Source of the DNA: a virus
DNA: 37,035 nt
IMG/VR virus record: IMGVR_UViG_3300036768_000736
Span: 1 to 37,035 of that record
Strand: one strand, 5' to 3'
The first letter of the stretch is position 1. The number at the start of each line of letters is the position of its first letter. This document shows positions 6,544 through 16,653 of the stretch, piece by piece. Both the position numbers and the translations under genes were made by a program. The notes below the pieces were generated by a model that had not been told where the DNA came from, did no database searches, and saw only the letters and a list, made by a program, of their open reading frames with translations.

Positions 6544-9500
6544 TGCGCCCCACCCACCTGAGCCAGAATACGCTCCGTTTCACGATAATATCCTTCAGGC
6601 GTAATCCGCCCATCCACAAGTTTTTGCAGGAGCCCATCCATCACCGTCTTTATTCTTTTGTATTTCGCCGCCTCTCTCAACCCAAGATAATACTCCGAAG
6701 CCGCCTCTTTTTCTGTGCCAATCGGATAAGGTTGCAAGCCCGCAGGAATTTCTACACCTACAATGTTCACGCTCTCTCGCTTCGCAGGTTGCCCGTATTC
6801 GTCTTGATAATAAGGCAGGTTCGTTGTGAGCCAAGGAATCGCCGATTCAATCTGCTCCTTGAAGTTAGACGGACGGCGATAAACAGGGTCAAGCACGGTT
6901 CCCATCCATCGCAGGAAGCCGCTCAAAGGAATGTATCTCTCCGCCGCAAACCCCAGCGCCCGCTGAATATCCATATCTATATCGCCAGATAGCGCCCTGA
7001 AGTATGAGTTCAGATTGCCCAGAAACGACTGACTATTGATAAACCGTATCAGCCCGCTGAACACCTTTATCGTCTTCTGCATATCCGAGTCCGTCAGCGC
7101 TCCCTTCTGGTCAATGACCGCATCCCGTATCAAAGCAGGCACGGCAAGCGCCAGCGCAAACGGTCCAAAGTAAAACATCGGCACCCACTTATCGCCAACC
7201 TTGACCGCAAATGCCCGACGCCCCGACGCATAAAACCACTTCTTCCCTTCTTCATCATCAGGAGGTAGCGCCGTCGTCTTACCCTCCAGCGCCAGTCCTA
7301 CTCCGACCGCCGTCGCAAGCACGCCACCTACCGCACGCCCAATTTCTCTCGCAGGGTCACGCGCCCCAATGCCACTCGCCAGCCCCGCAGGAGACCGCTG
7401 GATGAGTTCTTTTGTCGCATTCAGGCTTGTCCGCAGGAACGGTAAAACCAGCCCGCCGAAAACTGGAATGCGTCGCACATCCCGCCCGAATTGCCCAAGC
7501 GTCTGGTCAATAAATGTCAGCATTCTCCCTTGCCCACTGTAATTATGAGTGTCAATATCCGCCCGCAACAGTTCACGCTCCGCCTCTTTCAGCGCACGAT
7601 TGCGAGCCACATTCTTTTCTAACCCCTGCTTCATATAAACTGCCGTAAGCGCATCTGCAATTTGTGTCCTGAAGAATACATCCATCGCTTCCAGCGCACG
7701 GGAGCCGACGGTTATTACATCCGCCGCCTGCGCTCCAGCAGTCCCAAGCCCAAGTTTCTCCGATAGCACCTTCCGCAACGCTCCACTGCTCGTCGCAAGG
7801 TCAGGTTGCCCCACAGGTTTGCGCTGTGCCATCACATCAAGCGCCGCCTGATACGCTCTCGGAAGCGACTCAATAAGATGAGCATAATAGTCCAGCGCCA
7901 TTCCGGGAGTATATCTGATAGACCCCTTCGCTCCTGCCATCTGCGCAATCGGTGCGCCAAGCCCGATGTCGGCAGGCAGTATCAGATATGTTTTCAAGGC
8001 ATTCCACCAGGCGTTCCTCAATTGCGTCACAATGCCAGAAAGCATATTCCCGTATGCATACTCATCAAGCGCATCCAGCCACAGTCTCCCGGCGTCAACC
8101 GTTCTCGCAAGTTCTTGACCGCCGACAATGTGCAGTTCTCTAAATGTCCGCAGAATGCGCCCTGCGTAAGTTCCCGCCGTCGCAAGGGAGCCAATTTCAA
8201 CCGCAGTTTTTTGCGCCAGCGTATTATATTCAGCCGTTCCCGCCTTGCCCGCCCTCTCCATTTCTTTTAGGTCAGATAAATGCGTCCGAATAGACGACGC
8301 CAATGCTCTGATTTTTGCGGCAACGGCAACCGTCACATCACGGTTCAACTGCTCAAGGTCGCCTTGCACCTGCTCAATTTGGTCACCAGATAGCAACTCC
8401 TGCGCCATCGCTTCTACTTCTTTTATCGTCATCGGGTCGCCTTTGTGCTTCTCCCAGAGTGCCTCCGCCTGTTTGTAAGCATCTCCGAGCAGTTTCTTCG
8501 CCTGCCGAACGGTAACGACCCCGCCAGAGGCACTCAAGTTCAGCAACTTGTCTTTTTCCGCCTTCCAGTGGATATTCAAAATCTCTGACGGGGTCGGCGT
8601 CTGTGGCTCATTCGCCACTGCAGTTTTGACGCTCTCCTGCCCCGCAGTCTCACGGTGCAACTCCCGCCAGAATTTCTGCGACTGGTCAAAGATTTCTCGC
8701 CCGACAAGGCGAATGCCGGGACCAAATTGCCCCTCCATCACCTTGACCCAGTCATCATACGACCTCGCACCCGCAATAAATTCTCCTGCACCTACCGCAA
8801 CCACATCAGGATGAGAAGCGATAAAGTCTTTTGCCGTCACCGCTGGAGACGGGACAGCCACAAAGCCTCTCTGCTTGCGTATATTCCTTATGGCTTCTTT
8901 CTTTATCGCCTCCCCCTTTTCCGCAACCTGTTCCTTCACGACTTTCTTTACTTCCGGCGGTGTGCCCTCAAGAAAGTCGTTATCCGTCATCGCCTCCATT
9001 TTCATAAACTTACGCACCGAGTTTACGAACGGCAACGCGCTTTCGCCCGGCTTCATATAAACCTCTGCACCATTCTCCAGCGTAAACCGCACACGCCCAT
9101 CAGGCATCTCGGTTACCGCTTCAGGGTTCAGCATTTTACTCGCTTTCCGCACCTCTGACACACGCTTGGCAAAGTCTTCCACCTTCTCACCGGGACGCAG
9201 GAAAAACCACCCGCCATTTGCGGTGTCCTCATACCGCACGGCACCGGGGACTTCCACCTCTGGACGGGGTAATCCGGGACCCGCAATGGGCACAAGACCA
9301 GACACGGGAGGCTTCGCAGGTGCTTGCACTTGAGGAGCCACTGTTTGAGGCGCGCCCGTCGGTTTATTGAATTCTGGAGGAGGCTGTTTTATAACCTTTT
9401 CAGCCTTAGCGGGTTTCGGTGGAGGCTCTACCTTTTCGGCGTTGACAGGTGTCTCCACCGTTGTATCAGGTAACCATTTTACGCTTTGTTTATCAAAAAA

Positions 9501-11468
9501 CGCAGGCATTACAAGACCGACGAGATTGTCGCCTGAATAGATGCCTACTGGTTTGCCTCCTTTCTCCCCCTTGAGTGTCATATCAGGAATAATCTTCTGA
9601 AGATAATCAAAATGCGATTTTCTAATGGCAATAAGTTCGCCTCCAGGCGTTTGAAACACATACATCATATCCTTCCCAGGAATGAGCCCGATAGGCTTTC
9701 CGAGAGGTTCTGGAGATACCGCATTGAAACTCCCCCACACTTGCGATGAAGACGGTATTTTCCCTTCTTGGACTATGCCTTTATCCCTCAAAGCGCGCGG
9801 CGCATATTCTGGTTTCAACATCCAGTATCCATTAGTATATTCACCGCCAGTGGTAATGAGCACCTTTTCGTTTTTCCCAATAAAACGCTCCAAACTTGCT
9901 CTTGGCGTCATTACATTTCTGATGTCTTCTTCGGTGGCTGTATTTTGCACTTCTGGCTTCTTTTTTTCTACCGCAGAAGCAGGTTCCATCGCTTCAACTT
10001 TCTGGATATTTGGCTGTGGTTCCTGAGCCTGCTCCTGCGCCGCCTTCTCCGCTTCCGCTTGCTTCCTCGCCTCCACCCGCGCCAGTAACTCGCTCTGCGC
10101 CATCGGTGGCGCCACTGGACGAACTCCTGCTACCTCTACATCCGCTTCCCCCAGGTCCGCAAAAGGAGACGGCAATAGAGGACGCTCTATCGGTGCAGGC
10201 GTCACTATGGTCGCCCCTTCGGGCACAGTAACAGGCTCGCCTTCTGGTAGCGCAGGACGAGGAACATAAACTCCGGGTCCAGGCTTGCTAAATGGCAACG
10301 CCTGACGCTGTTCAGGCTCTGGTGTCACAATCGGCCCACGAGGCAATTCAGGAACCTTCTTTTCTTCCCCAGCCTCAAGAACCCGCTTGCTCGCTTCTGG
10401 TCGCAAGGCATCAATCACTTTCGCCCGAAGTGCATCGTATTGCTCCTGCGTAAATTGCTTGTCAATCCCCATCCCTTTCAGTATCGTGTCCACGACATCT
10501 TCAATAGGCTTACCCTGCCTCACCGCATTCAGCGCTTCATTGAATACCCGCTTTTGCACAGTGTCAAACACAAGTCGCCGTTGCTTCTCCGCCTTTTCCG
10601 CCTCCGCCTTCAGTCGCTCCGCCGCCTGCTGTTTCACTTTATCTGGAATGTCAAGCATCATCGTCTTCAGTATCGGCGTCAGAAGCGCAAATGCTGTCCC
10701 ACCTCTCAAAATGTCCCTGATACTTTTTTCTTCGCCACCAATCTGGTTTATTGCTTCAGCCTCGGCGCCTGTCAAAAACGCCCCTGACATTTCTGGAAGC
10801 AGGGCTTGTATCACTTGCGGCGTTGCCGTCTTCACGAGGTCAACCGTCGCCTTCGGTAGCACAGACGCCACCTTCGCACTTATCTGACGCACAAGCCCAC
10901 CTTGAACGCCGACAAGCGCAGGTATCAGCGCCCACTCAACCGCACTCTTCGCTATCTTCCCCGCCGACGGCTCCTCCCCCATAATGCCTTCACGCAACGC
11001 TTCCGACGCCCCACCTACTACCGCAGGCGCCGTCACGCCAAGCACAGGTGCCGCCAACCCCGTCGCCAGTATTCGTGGAAGTAATGTGACCGCTTCACCG
11101 CTCAAGCCAGAAACAAACGCTCCTGCCTCCCCAGCCTTGCTCTTGCCAAGCGCCTCAAGCGCACCGCCAACGAGGGGAATATCTTTTCCGTATTTCGCCA
11201 GTTCTTCGCCGCTCTGTATCGGCGAGGTCAAGCCAGTAAGCGCTTCACCGATGTAACGACGCAGTCCCGTCGCTCCTTTCGGCGTTTCCGCCTCCGCCTG
11301 ATGTAGTCTCGGCTCGGTTATGTTCTGCCGTATAAATTGAGCAGTAGATTGTTCCTCTGCGTCTAACATATCTGTCGTGACCCCGTGCTCCGACATAAAC
11401 TTCACGAAATCAGGGTCTCCCCGCAGACGCTTCAAAAGAGCCAGATAAGTGACAGGCGATAATTCCAT
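6540..11468 (-). CDS. giant internal virion / DNA-ejection polyvalent protein, 1642 aa
   Basis: The largest gene. Residues about 70-200 hold Ala/Gly-rich hydrophobic segments that could insert in membranes; about 280-380 is a helical Lys/Glu region; about 380-480 a Pro-rich linker; about 510-670 a globular domain with IYSGDNLVGLVMP; 670-740 a second Pro-rich linker; 850-1100 helical; about 1100-1642 a C-terminal module with LPFLRTSLNATKELIQRSP followed by an Ala/Gly/Val hydrophobic stretch. That C-terminal module resembles domains of phage polyvalent and ejection proteins injected with the genome. The size and place downstream of nozzle and other internal proteins fit a podoviral gp16-like ejectosome protein. 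No lysozyme or protease motif was recognised. Confidence 0.75.
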   Translation of the reverse strand: MELSPVTYLALLKRLRGDPDFVKFMSEHGVTTDMLDAEEQSTAQFIRQNITEPRLHQAEAETPKGATGLRRYIGEALTGLTSPIQSGEELAKYGKDIPLVGGALEALGKSKAGEAGAFVSGLSGEAVTLLPRILATGLAAPVLGVTAPAVVGGASEALREGIMGEEPSAGKIAKSAVEWALIPALVGVQGGLVRQISAKVASVLPKATVDLVKTATPQVIQALLPEMSGAFLTGAEAEAINQIGGEEKSIRDILRGGTAFALLTPILKTMMLDIPDKVKQQAAERLKAEAEKAEKQRRLVFDTVQKRVFNEALNAVRQGKPIEDVVDTILKGMGIDKQFTQEQYDALRAKVIDALRPEASKRVLEAGEEKKVPELPRGPIVTPEPEQRQALPFSKPGPGVYVPRPALPEGEPVTVPEGATIVTPAPIERPLLPSPFADLGEADVEVAGVRPVAPPMAQSELLARVEARKQAEAEKAAQEQAQEPQPNIQKVEAMEPASAVEKKKPEVQNTATEEDIRNVMTPRASLERFIGKNEKVLITTGGEYTNGYWMLKPEYAPRALRDKGIVQEGKIPSSSQVWGSFNAVSPEPLGKPIGLIPGKDMMYVFQTPGGELIAIRKSHFDYLQKIIPDMTLKGEKGGKPVGIYSGDNLVGLVMPAFFDKQSVKWLPDTTVETPVNAEKVEPPPKPAKAEKVIKQPPPEFNKPTGAPQTVAPQVQAPAKPPVSGLVPIAGPGLPRPEVEVPGAVRYEDTANGGWFFLRPGEKVEDFAKRVSEVRKASKMLNPEAVTEMPDGRVRFTLENGAEVYMKPGESALPFVNSVRKFMKMEAMTDNDFLEGTPPEVKKVVKEQVAEKGEAIKKEAIRNIRKQRGFVAVPSPAVTAKDFIASHPDVVAVGAGEFIAGARSYDDWVKVMEGQFGPGIRLVGREIFDQSQKFWRELHRETAGQESVKTAVANEPQTPTPSEILNIHWKAEKDKLLNLSASGGVVTVRQAKKLLGDAYKQAEALWEKHKGDPMTIKEVEAMAQELLSGDQIEQVQGDLEQLNRDVTVAVAAKIRALASSIRTHLSDLKEMERAGKAGTAEYNTLAQKTAVEIGSLATAGTYAGRILRTFRELHIVGGQELARTVDAGRLWLDALDEYAYGNMLSGIVTQLRNAWWNALKTYLILPADIGLGAPIAQMAGAKGSIRYTPGMALDYYAHLIESLPRAYQAALDVMAQRKPVGQPDLATSSGALRKVLSEKLGLGTAGAQAADVITVGSRALEAMDVFFRTQIADALTAVYMKQGLEKNVARNRALKEAERELLRADIDTHNYSGQGRMLTFIDQTLGQFGRDVRRIPVFGGLVLPFLRTSLNATKELIQRSPAGLASGIGARDPAREIGRAVGGVLATAVGVGLALEGKTTALPPDDEEGKKWFYASGRRAFAVKVGDKWVPMFYFGPFALALAVPALIRDAVIDQKGALTDSDMQKTIKVFSGLIRFINSQSFLGNLNSYFRALSGDIDMDIQRALGFAAERYIPLSGFLRWMGTVLDPVYRRPSNFKEQIESAIPWLTTNLPYYQDEYGQPAKRESVNIVGVEIPAGLQPYPIGTEKEAASEYYLGLREAAKYKRIKTVMDGLLQKLVDGRITPEGYYRETERILAQVGGAQ

Positions 11469-11469
11469 C

Positions 11470-12528
11470 TTATTTCGCTCCGCTCTTTCGCAAGTATTCC
11501 ATCATCAGTTTTGCGATTTGTTCAGAGTAACCCGGACTACCAGACTGCGCCTGCGGTAATGTTCCTTGACCAAGCGTCTCTGGAAGCGTTATTCCCTGTG
11601 TATAAGTCGGCGATAAAAGGTTGCTCAAATATTCATCACGACGGTTCGCCACCCATTGCACCCTGTCCGGTAGTTTGTCCTTGTATTCTGGTCTCGGAAC
11701 GCCAGGGGCAATAAAGAATGTCCTGTCATAGTCTTTATCCGCCTGCGACCACGCAAAACGAATCAACTCTGGTGACAGCGTCGTGGTTTGCCGTATGCCT
11801 TCCTGACTTGGAGTAAGCGGGACGCCGGCTAACGGAGTGACTTGATACCCGCCTTCGGGCTTCGGCACTACAGAGAAAAACTGCGTTCCCGGACTACCCT
11901 CAAGTATTACGCCAGACTGTTGCTTCGCAAGACCAACCAACTCGCCCGCAAGTAAAGCAAGAGACTCTATGGGATACGCCACCAGCGCCTTGCCATCAAT
12001 ACGACCATCAGGCGTTGTCGGCAGTTTTTGCTTCAAAATGTTTGGGTTCACTCCTGCAGACGCCACCCCTATTTTGTTGATGAGGTCAATTTTCGCCTGC
12101 AGGGTAGGGTCATCTGCCTGTGCTTTTTGCAGGTCTTGCAGTGGTCTCGTGATGTCAAACATCGCCATCAAAGAGGCAAAATCTGGTCTAAAGTTTTCAG
12201 GGAAGGTGCCCGGAGGGAATACCTTGGCGATGTGTGGCCACAGGTAAGCGACGAGTGCATTTGCGTTTTTCCTTGCCTCCTCCTGCTCTGCAAGTGCCCT
12301 TTGTTGTAAGTCCTGTGCCAGTTTCGCCTGCGCTTCTTGTAAAGCCACTTGCCTTTCTCGTAGTCCTGCTTCTCGTTCCTGTAACTGGAACGCACGCTCA
12401 CGAAGCGCCCGTTCAAGCGCTTCCTGCTGTTGCTGTTCCCTCAACTGTTGCAGTGTGATTTGCCCTCGTAACAGTTCCGTTCCAGCGGTCAAGCCACCCT
12501 CAAGCGCCCTGCCAATATTGAACGCCAT
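11470..12528 (-). CDS. internal virion / ejection protein with long coiled coil
   Basis: 352 aa. Residues 25-95 are an almost uninterrupted Gln/Glu/Arg/Leu coiled coil (LREQQQQEALERALRERAF and following). The rest is globular and Pro-rich. ATG 12528 shares a base with the preceding TGA (TGATG). The position between two other internal proteins and the giant protein suggests the middle member of a three-protein ejectosome, analogous to T7 gp15. No direct sequence match to that protein is claimed. Confidence 0.65.
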   Translation of the reverse strand: MAFNIGRALEGGLTAGTELLRGQITLQQLREQQQQEALERALRERAFQLQEREAGLRERQVALQEAQAKLAQDLQQRALAEQEEARKNANALVAYLWPHIAKVFPPGTFPENFRPDFASLMAMFDITRPLQDLQKAQADDPTLQAKIDLINKIGVASAGVNPNILKQKLPTTPDGRIDGKALVAYPIESLALLAGELVGLAKQQSGVILEGSPGTQFFSVVPKPEGGYQVTPLAGVPLTPSQEGIRQTTTLSPELIRFAWSQADKDYDRTFFIAPGVPRPEYKDKLPDRVQWVANRRDEYLSNLLSPTYTQGITLPETLGQGTLPQAQSGSPGYSEQIAKLMMEYLRKSGAK

Positions 12529-13562
12529 CAGTATCGCCTCCCGCTGTAGGATGGTATTTCTGGATTGAAGTCAAAACCTCTGAAGCCTGGTTGTGGATAC
12601 GGCGAGCCAAGCCTGCCCAGGTCTCCAGGGGTATAAGTCCAGCCTCCATAGCCGCCAAAGCCTCCGTAGCCACCAAATCCCTGATTGCGTAGCGCACGAT
12701 AAGTCAGATAAGCATTCCCGAATGAGCCTATCAATTGCCCCCAGTCAGGCTGTTGCAGTGCACTCCGCATTGCGGCAATCTGTTGCTGTTGCCCCAGCGA
12801 TATCGCCCCCTGCGCCGCCTGCGCAAGTCTGTTCAATATATCTTCTCGCAACGACAATTCAAGGTTTGACTTCTGTTGCGACAAACCTTGCTCCGCCTCT
12901 GCCTTCTGCCGTGCCTCCTCAATCGCCAATTTCTGGAATTGCTCCCCACCAGCGGGAGACTGCGTAATACCCCTCCGTGCAAGATCAAGTTCCAACTGCT
13001 GTCTCGCCTCTTGATAAGCCCGTGATAGTCCTGATAACGCCTGCGTCCGCCCAGTCTGATAAATCCGCTCCACATCCAAAGTTTCTACAGGGCTGAAACT
13101 GTATGAGGTGCCCGGTATCGTGACTGTTTTCCCACCCGTCTGAATTGCCATACCTGCCTGTGGGTTTTCGTTGAATACAATGCCTGCCTTCGTAAGTTCG
13201 TCTTTCAGTTCTCCCCGAATAGTGTCATATGTCCCAGCGGACGCCCGCCTCCAGTTATCCAGTGCATGTTGACTGACTTTGTCCAGATTTATGCCAAGAA
13301 TAAGATTGATGTTATCTTCCGTCGGCGGCAACTTATGCCGTCCTAATACCTGCCTCGCTTGTTCCCGTGCTACTTCAAGAGGGTCTTGATTTATCATTCC
13401 CAATTGGCGAGCATAGGCGAGCAGGTAATTATAGTAAGTGTCCACAAGGTCTCTCATTTCTGGTGTCATTGCATCCCAAATTGATGGCACTTTTGGCTTC
13501 TTCGCAAATCCAGAAGCCAGAGCGCCAAGCCCTATGATTGCGCTAATCGGGTCAACCGCCAT
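12528..13562 (-). CDS. internal virion / ejection protein (gp14-like position)
   Basis: 344 aa. N-terminus has a short hydrophobic helix (ISAIIGLGALASGF) as in small ejection proteins. The centre contains QQLELDLARRGITQSPAGG, a motif often seen in podoviral internal proteins, followed by Gln/Glu-rich helices. The C-terminus is Gly/Tyr/Phe-rich low-complexity sequence (GFGGYGGFGGYGG). First of the three ejection genes, 7 bases after the nozzle gene. Probably stored inside the capsid and injected before DNA. Confidence 0.65.
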   Translation of the reverse strand: MAVDPISAIIGLGALASGFAKKPKVPSIWDAMTPEMRDLVDTYYNYLLAYARQLGMINQDPLEVAREQARQVLGRHKLPPTEDNINLILGINLDKVSQHALDNWRRASAGTYDTIRGELKDELTKAGIVFNENPQAGMAIQTGGKTVTIPGTSYSFSPVETLDVERIYQTGRTQALSGLSRAYQEARQQLELDLARRGITQSPAGGEQFQKLAIEEARQKAEAEQGLSQQKSNLELSLREDILNRLAQAAQGAISLGQQQQIAAMRSALQQPDWGQLIGSFGNAYLTYRALRNQGFGGYGGFGGYGGWTYTPGDLGRLGSPYPQPGFRGFDFNPEIPSYSGRRY

Positions 13563-13568
13563 TCTTCA

Positions 13569-15518
13569 TCACCCCTGCGGGTGTCTTTCGCCCCCGCCAC
13601 GCGTTCTCAATGAGTGTAACCTGATAGCATATAACACAGTTCCCCATACACCGGCTTTTGACCATTCAACCGTAAATTGATTGCCGGCAAGGTTTATATT
13701 GCGATCATAATACGCCAAGTGCTGTCCGTCAGGGCCAATAGGTGCAACGATTGGAATGACCTGTGTGAATTGTTGATTTGCGCCATCCTGACAGAAAACC
13801 GTCATCGTCAAAGTCTCACCTACCAATTTCCCGAATACGGAAAACCTTGTAATCTCCTGCTCTGTCTCACCATCTCCAAGCATAGATGTTTTGCCGTAAA
13901 TAGTGATACTCGCCGTTCCCGTCGTGGCACCGTCAAAGTCTATGTATGTGCTGTTGTTTGTAAATTTGAGCATCTTCCGTAAGGCATCAGGCACCGGCGT
14001 TGAAGTCGCCCTGCTAAACCAGCCATAGATATCCCCAATTCTGTCCGTTGTAGTCGCAAAATCGTAATTGCCATAGTCATATACGCTGAAACCTAACTCG
14101 CCCAGGTTCAAATTCGCTACAAGCACAAGGCACGGTTTCACAGCTCCCGTTTTCTCTGTGTCACGAAGGATAAACCAAATCTGCCTGCGGGATGGATGAT
14201 ACTCCGCCCGACAAAAATAATTCACCTTCCCATATATATCCTGAAAATGGCTTTTCAAATGCACCCGCACATATCGCCCAAAGTCCGTTATCGTGGCACC
14301 ATCGTAAGCGTAAATGGTCTGCCCGCCAATCCAATAAACCTTACCTTCCACCTCAATAACCGAATACGGCGCAATACACCCTGAACCGTCGCTTATTTTG
14401 ACCAGCACAAAGTCATCCGTCGTGTCCCCATAAAGCGCATACATTGCCCGCCGTGTCCAGATAAGCCAGCGGTCACGGTAGAAATAAATCCCTGTAATGT
14501 CATCCTGAATGTGCTCATAAACCTGCACCGCTGTGCCCACGCCTGTAGATGGGTCAAAGTCAAACACATCAGGGTCGTTGATGTTACTGAAATAGACCTT
14601 CCCACGATGGTCTACCCCATTGAAAGTCCCGTTATACGCAATCGCCAGTCTGTTTCGCCCGACCGCAAGTATTTGTGCGGGCACGGGAGGTAAAAAGTGG
14701 TCTGTGAAATATGTATTATCGGTCAAGTCACTGTCAGGCGTATTGTCAATGAATGTTGCCGTAATTGACGCCGTCCCGACAAAGTAAAAATCACTATTCG
14801 GATTAGCGGTCAACTCTTTCGTTCTCCAGATTTTGACCCACTTGTAGTTCCCGGGCTCTGGATGATTTGTATCCCAGGATACCGTGATGGACTTCCCGGA
14901 AACCGTGATTTGACTGACAGGGCCCACATTCCCTTCGCTTCCATAATAATTCACATACGACAACCTGTATTTATAGGTCCCCGTCAAACTTCCCGCAATC
15001 GTTGCCGTCAGTGACGCCGTCGCCCCTGCCCGAACACCCAGCGACCGCGCGTCTAATGACCCATTATTATCAAGGTTGAATAGCCGTGCCCGATATGTCA
15101 AGTCGTTGGGGTGCAAGTAGCATTCCGTTCCTATAGTCCCAATGACCCTGCCTGCACAGGGAACGATGGCGCAATAGGTATAGGTCGTCGTTCCCGTAAG
15201 AAAAAGGTCGTCAGTGGCAATGACCCCTGTGCTGTCAACGCTTCTTACCTTCGCATCATTGCAAATGAGATAGAATGTCTGATTATCATAAGGCTTATTG
15301 GCTTCTATAAGCGCATAGACACTGAAGGTATAAGTATTCGTCCACTGCCATTTCAGAGCAACGCCGTGCCGGGTCTCTACGGCGCCCCACAGGTTGATGT
15401 GCGCATTCCGTAATGACTGAAGAATGGATGGGTCAAACGGAATAGGATTTGTTGAACTTTCAAGCGCCTGAACGCCCTTGAACGGCGCACCTATAAGCAG
15501 TGTGTAAGGCTCTCTCAC
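13569..15518 (-). CDS. tail nozzle / stabilisation protein (P22 gp10- or tubular-B-like)
   Basis: 649 aa, almost all beta. Landmarks are GKVYFSNINDPDVFDFDP, RDRWLIWTRRAMYALYG and DGSGCIAPYSVIEVEGKVYW, repeated blade-like sequences typical of podoviral tail hub/nozzle propellers that close the portal channel. The central part (about 165-270) looks like an inserted fibronectin-like segment (YKYRLSYVNYYGSEGN). It directly follows three adaptor-like genes and precedes the ejection proteins, the usual neck-to-tail order. Its ATG overlaps the upstream stop. Confidence 0.82.
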   Translation of the reverse strand: MREPYTLLIGAPFKGVQALESSTNPIPFDPSILQSLRNAHINLWGAVETRHGVALKWQWTNTYTFSVYALIEANKPYDNQTFYLICNDAKVRSVDSTGVIATDDLFLTGTTTYTYCAIVPCAGRVIGTIGTECYLHPNDLTYRARLFNLDNNGSLDARSLGVRAGATASLTATIAGSLTGTYKYRLSYVNYYGSEGNVGPVSQITVSGKSITVSWDTNHPEPGNYKWVKIWRTKELTANPNSDFYFVGTASITATFIDNTPDSDLTDNTYFTDHFLPPVPAQILAVGRNRLAIAYNGTFNGVDHRGKVYFSNINDPDVFDFDPSTGVGTAVQVYEHIQDDITGIYFYRDRWLIWTRRAMYALYGDTTDDFVLVKISDGSGCIAPYSVIEVEGKVYWIGGQTIYAYDGATITDFGRYVRVHLKSHFQDIYGKVNYFCRAEYHPSRRQIWFILRDTEKTGAVKPCLVLVANLNLGELGFSVYDYGNYDFATTTDRIGDIYGWFSRATSTPVPDALRKMLKFTNNSTYIDFDGATTGTASITIYGKTSMLGDGETEQEITRFSVFGKLVGETLTMTVFCQDGANQQFTQVIPIVAPIGPDGQHLAYYDRNINLAGNQFTVEWSKAGVWGTVLYAIRLHSLRTRGGGERHPQG

Positions 15519-16093
15519 AGTCGTGTCTCCCGCTTGAATACTCTCGGCACTTCGCTTTCGTCATATGCTACATTGACAAACTGCTCCCAAGCAAGCCCTG
15601 ACGCCTGAAGGTGAAGCGGGTCGTGAGTAAAGTATGCAAGTGTGTATTTCACAAGAAAGTCGTATGCGCTGTCTGGTGCTGTTATAGTCGCCGTAAGTGA
15701 TGTCGGCTCTGTCAGTTTCTTGATATAGTAAAGCCGTAGTGTCGCTGTGCTCGTGTAAGCAGGCCACCAGCGAATTTTACCCTCAATCACCTCATACTCC
15801 TGCTTCGTTCCTCCCGTCTCAAACCGTCTAAATATCCTCCTTCCTTCGCTGTCCTCAATCCGCAATACTCGCCGACAGTCTGCAGGTAAATCTGTATAAG
15901 TCGCCGTCGCCGTCAGCGTCGCAGTGCCAATCAGATAAGGATGACCGAACGAGTCCAGCAATTGATAGACCTGCTGAACGCCTAAATCAATAATGCCCGC
16001 CAGACGCCCAGGGGACGCCGACGCCTCATCCCAGCGCCCAGAAAGCAATTGAACACGGTTGATGATGTCCTGATAAGTAAATGGCATTATCAT
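15515..16093 (-). CDS. head-tail adaptor-like neck protein 3
   Basis: 192 aa. Helical N-terminus (YQDIINRVQLLSGRW then IIDLGVQQVYQLLDSFG), then a beta region with TYTDLPADCRRVLRIED and a late helix-strand segment TATLRLYYIKKLTEP, ending in a helical tail. This pattern (helices, L-P-x-D/C-x-R-V, then YY..K/R and a helix) fits gp4-like phage adaptors that ring the portal. It overlaps the upstream gene as ATGA; an in-frame ATG at 16087 has better spacing from GGGAGG. Similar in layout to the two genes before it. Confidence 0.68.
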   Translation of the reverse strand: MIMPFTYQDIINRVQLLSGRWDEASASPGRLAGIIDLGVQQVYQLLDSFGHPYLIGTATLTATATYTDLPADCRRVLRIEDSEGRRIFRRFETGGTKQEYEVIEGKIRWWPAYTSTATLRLYYIKKLTEPTSLTATITAPDSAYDFLVKYTLAYFTHDPLHLQASGLAWEQFVNVAYDESEVPRVFKRETRL

Positions 16094-16653
16094 TTACCTC
16101 CCGCAAGCGCAGTCAATCCTTGCACAACCGTCCCAGCGCTCGCCCCTTTCATCCGCTCCTCTACATACCACCTCACTAAAGGCAGATAGCGAGGACTGAT
16201 TGCAATGTTTGAGTCATATGCCCACACATCTCCCAAAGCACTGTCGTCATACAAAATCGGGAACGGCAATAACACGACCTCAAATGTCAGTGTGCCCAGC
16301 CCGGAGACAGGAGGAACGGCTTGTATCGCAAACGGGGTTGTCGTTCCCCTGTATATCCGGAAAGCCACTTTTTGGGGTATCGGCGAGAGACAGCGCTCTA
16401 TCCGCACAATTGAATTCAGGCTTGTCCCAGGTAAAACACCCGGAATGCCAATGCCGTCATTACTGAACGCGATGTCTAACCGTTTTACCGCCAACGGCAG
16501 TTCCGTGTAATCGTTCACATAGGGCAATAACGCCATAATCGCTTCATTCAGGTATTCCACGATTTCTATATCCTGCACAGCGTCAGAATGAATGCCCGTC
16601 CCAGACCTCACCATCTCAATAAAATCCCGCACCATTATCCCGACCTGCGTCAT
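16090..16653 (-). CDS. head-tail adaptor-like neck protein 2
   Basis: 187 aa. Helical N-terminus with IEIVEYLNEAIMALLPYV, then beta sequence, then SPRYLPLVRWYVEERMKGAS. The overall helix-beta-helix order and position match the flanking adaptor-like proteins, but it lacks their L-P-x-D-C motif. Its ATG shares a base with the previous TGA. Probably a neck or stopper component; function is inferred from context. Confidence 0.6.
   Translation of the reverse strand: MTQVGIMVRDFIEMVRSGTGIHSDAVQDIEIVEYLNEAIMALLPYVNDYTELPLAVKRLDIAFSNDGIGIPGVLPGTSLNSIVRIERCLSPIPQKVAFRIYRGTTTPFAIQAVPPVSGLGTLTFEVVLLPFPILYDDSALGDVWAYDSNIAISPRYLPLVRWYVEERMKGASAGTVVQGLTALAGGK

Noticed and set aside
6540-11468. Large plus-strand open frames opposite the giant ejection protein
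   Set aside because: They are antisense shadows of a long, codon-coherent minus-strand gene and lack ribosome sites.
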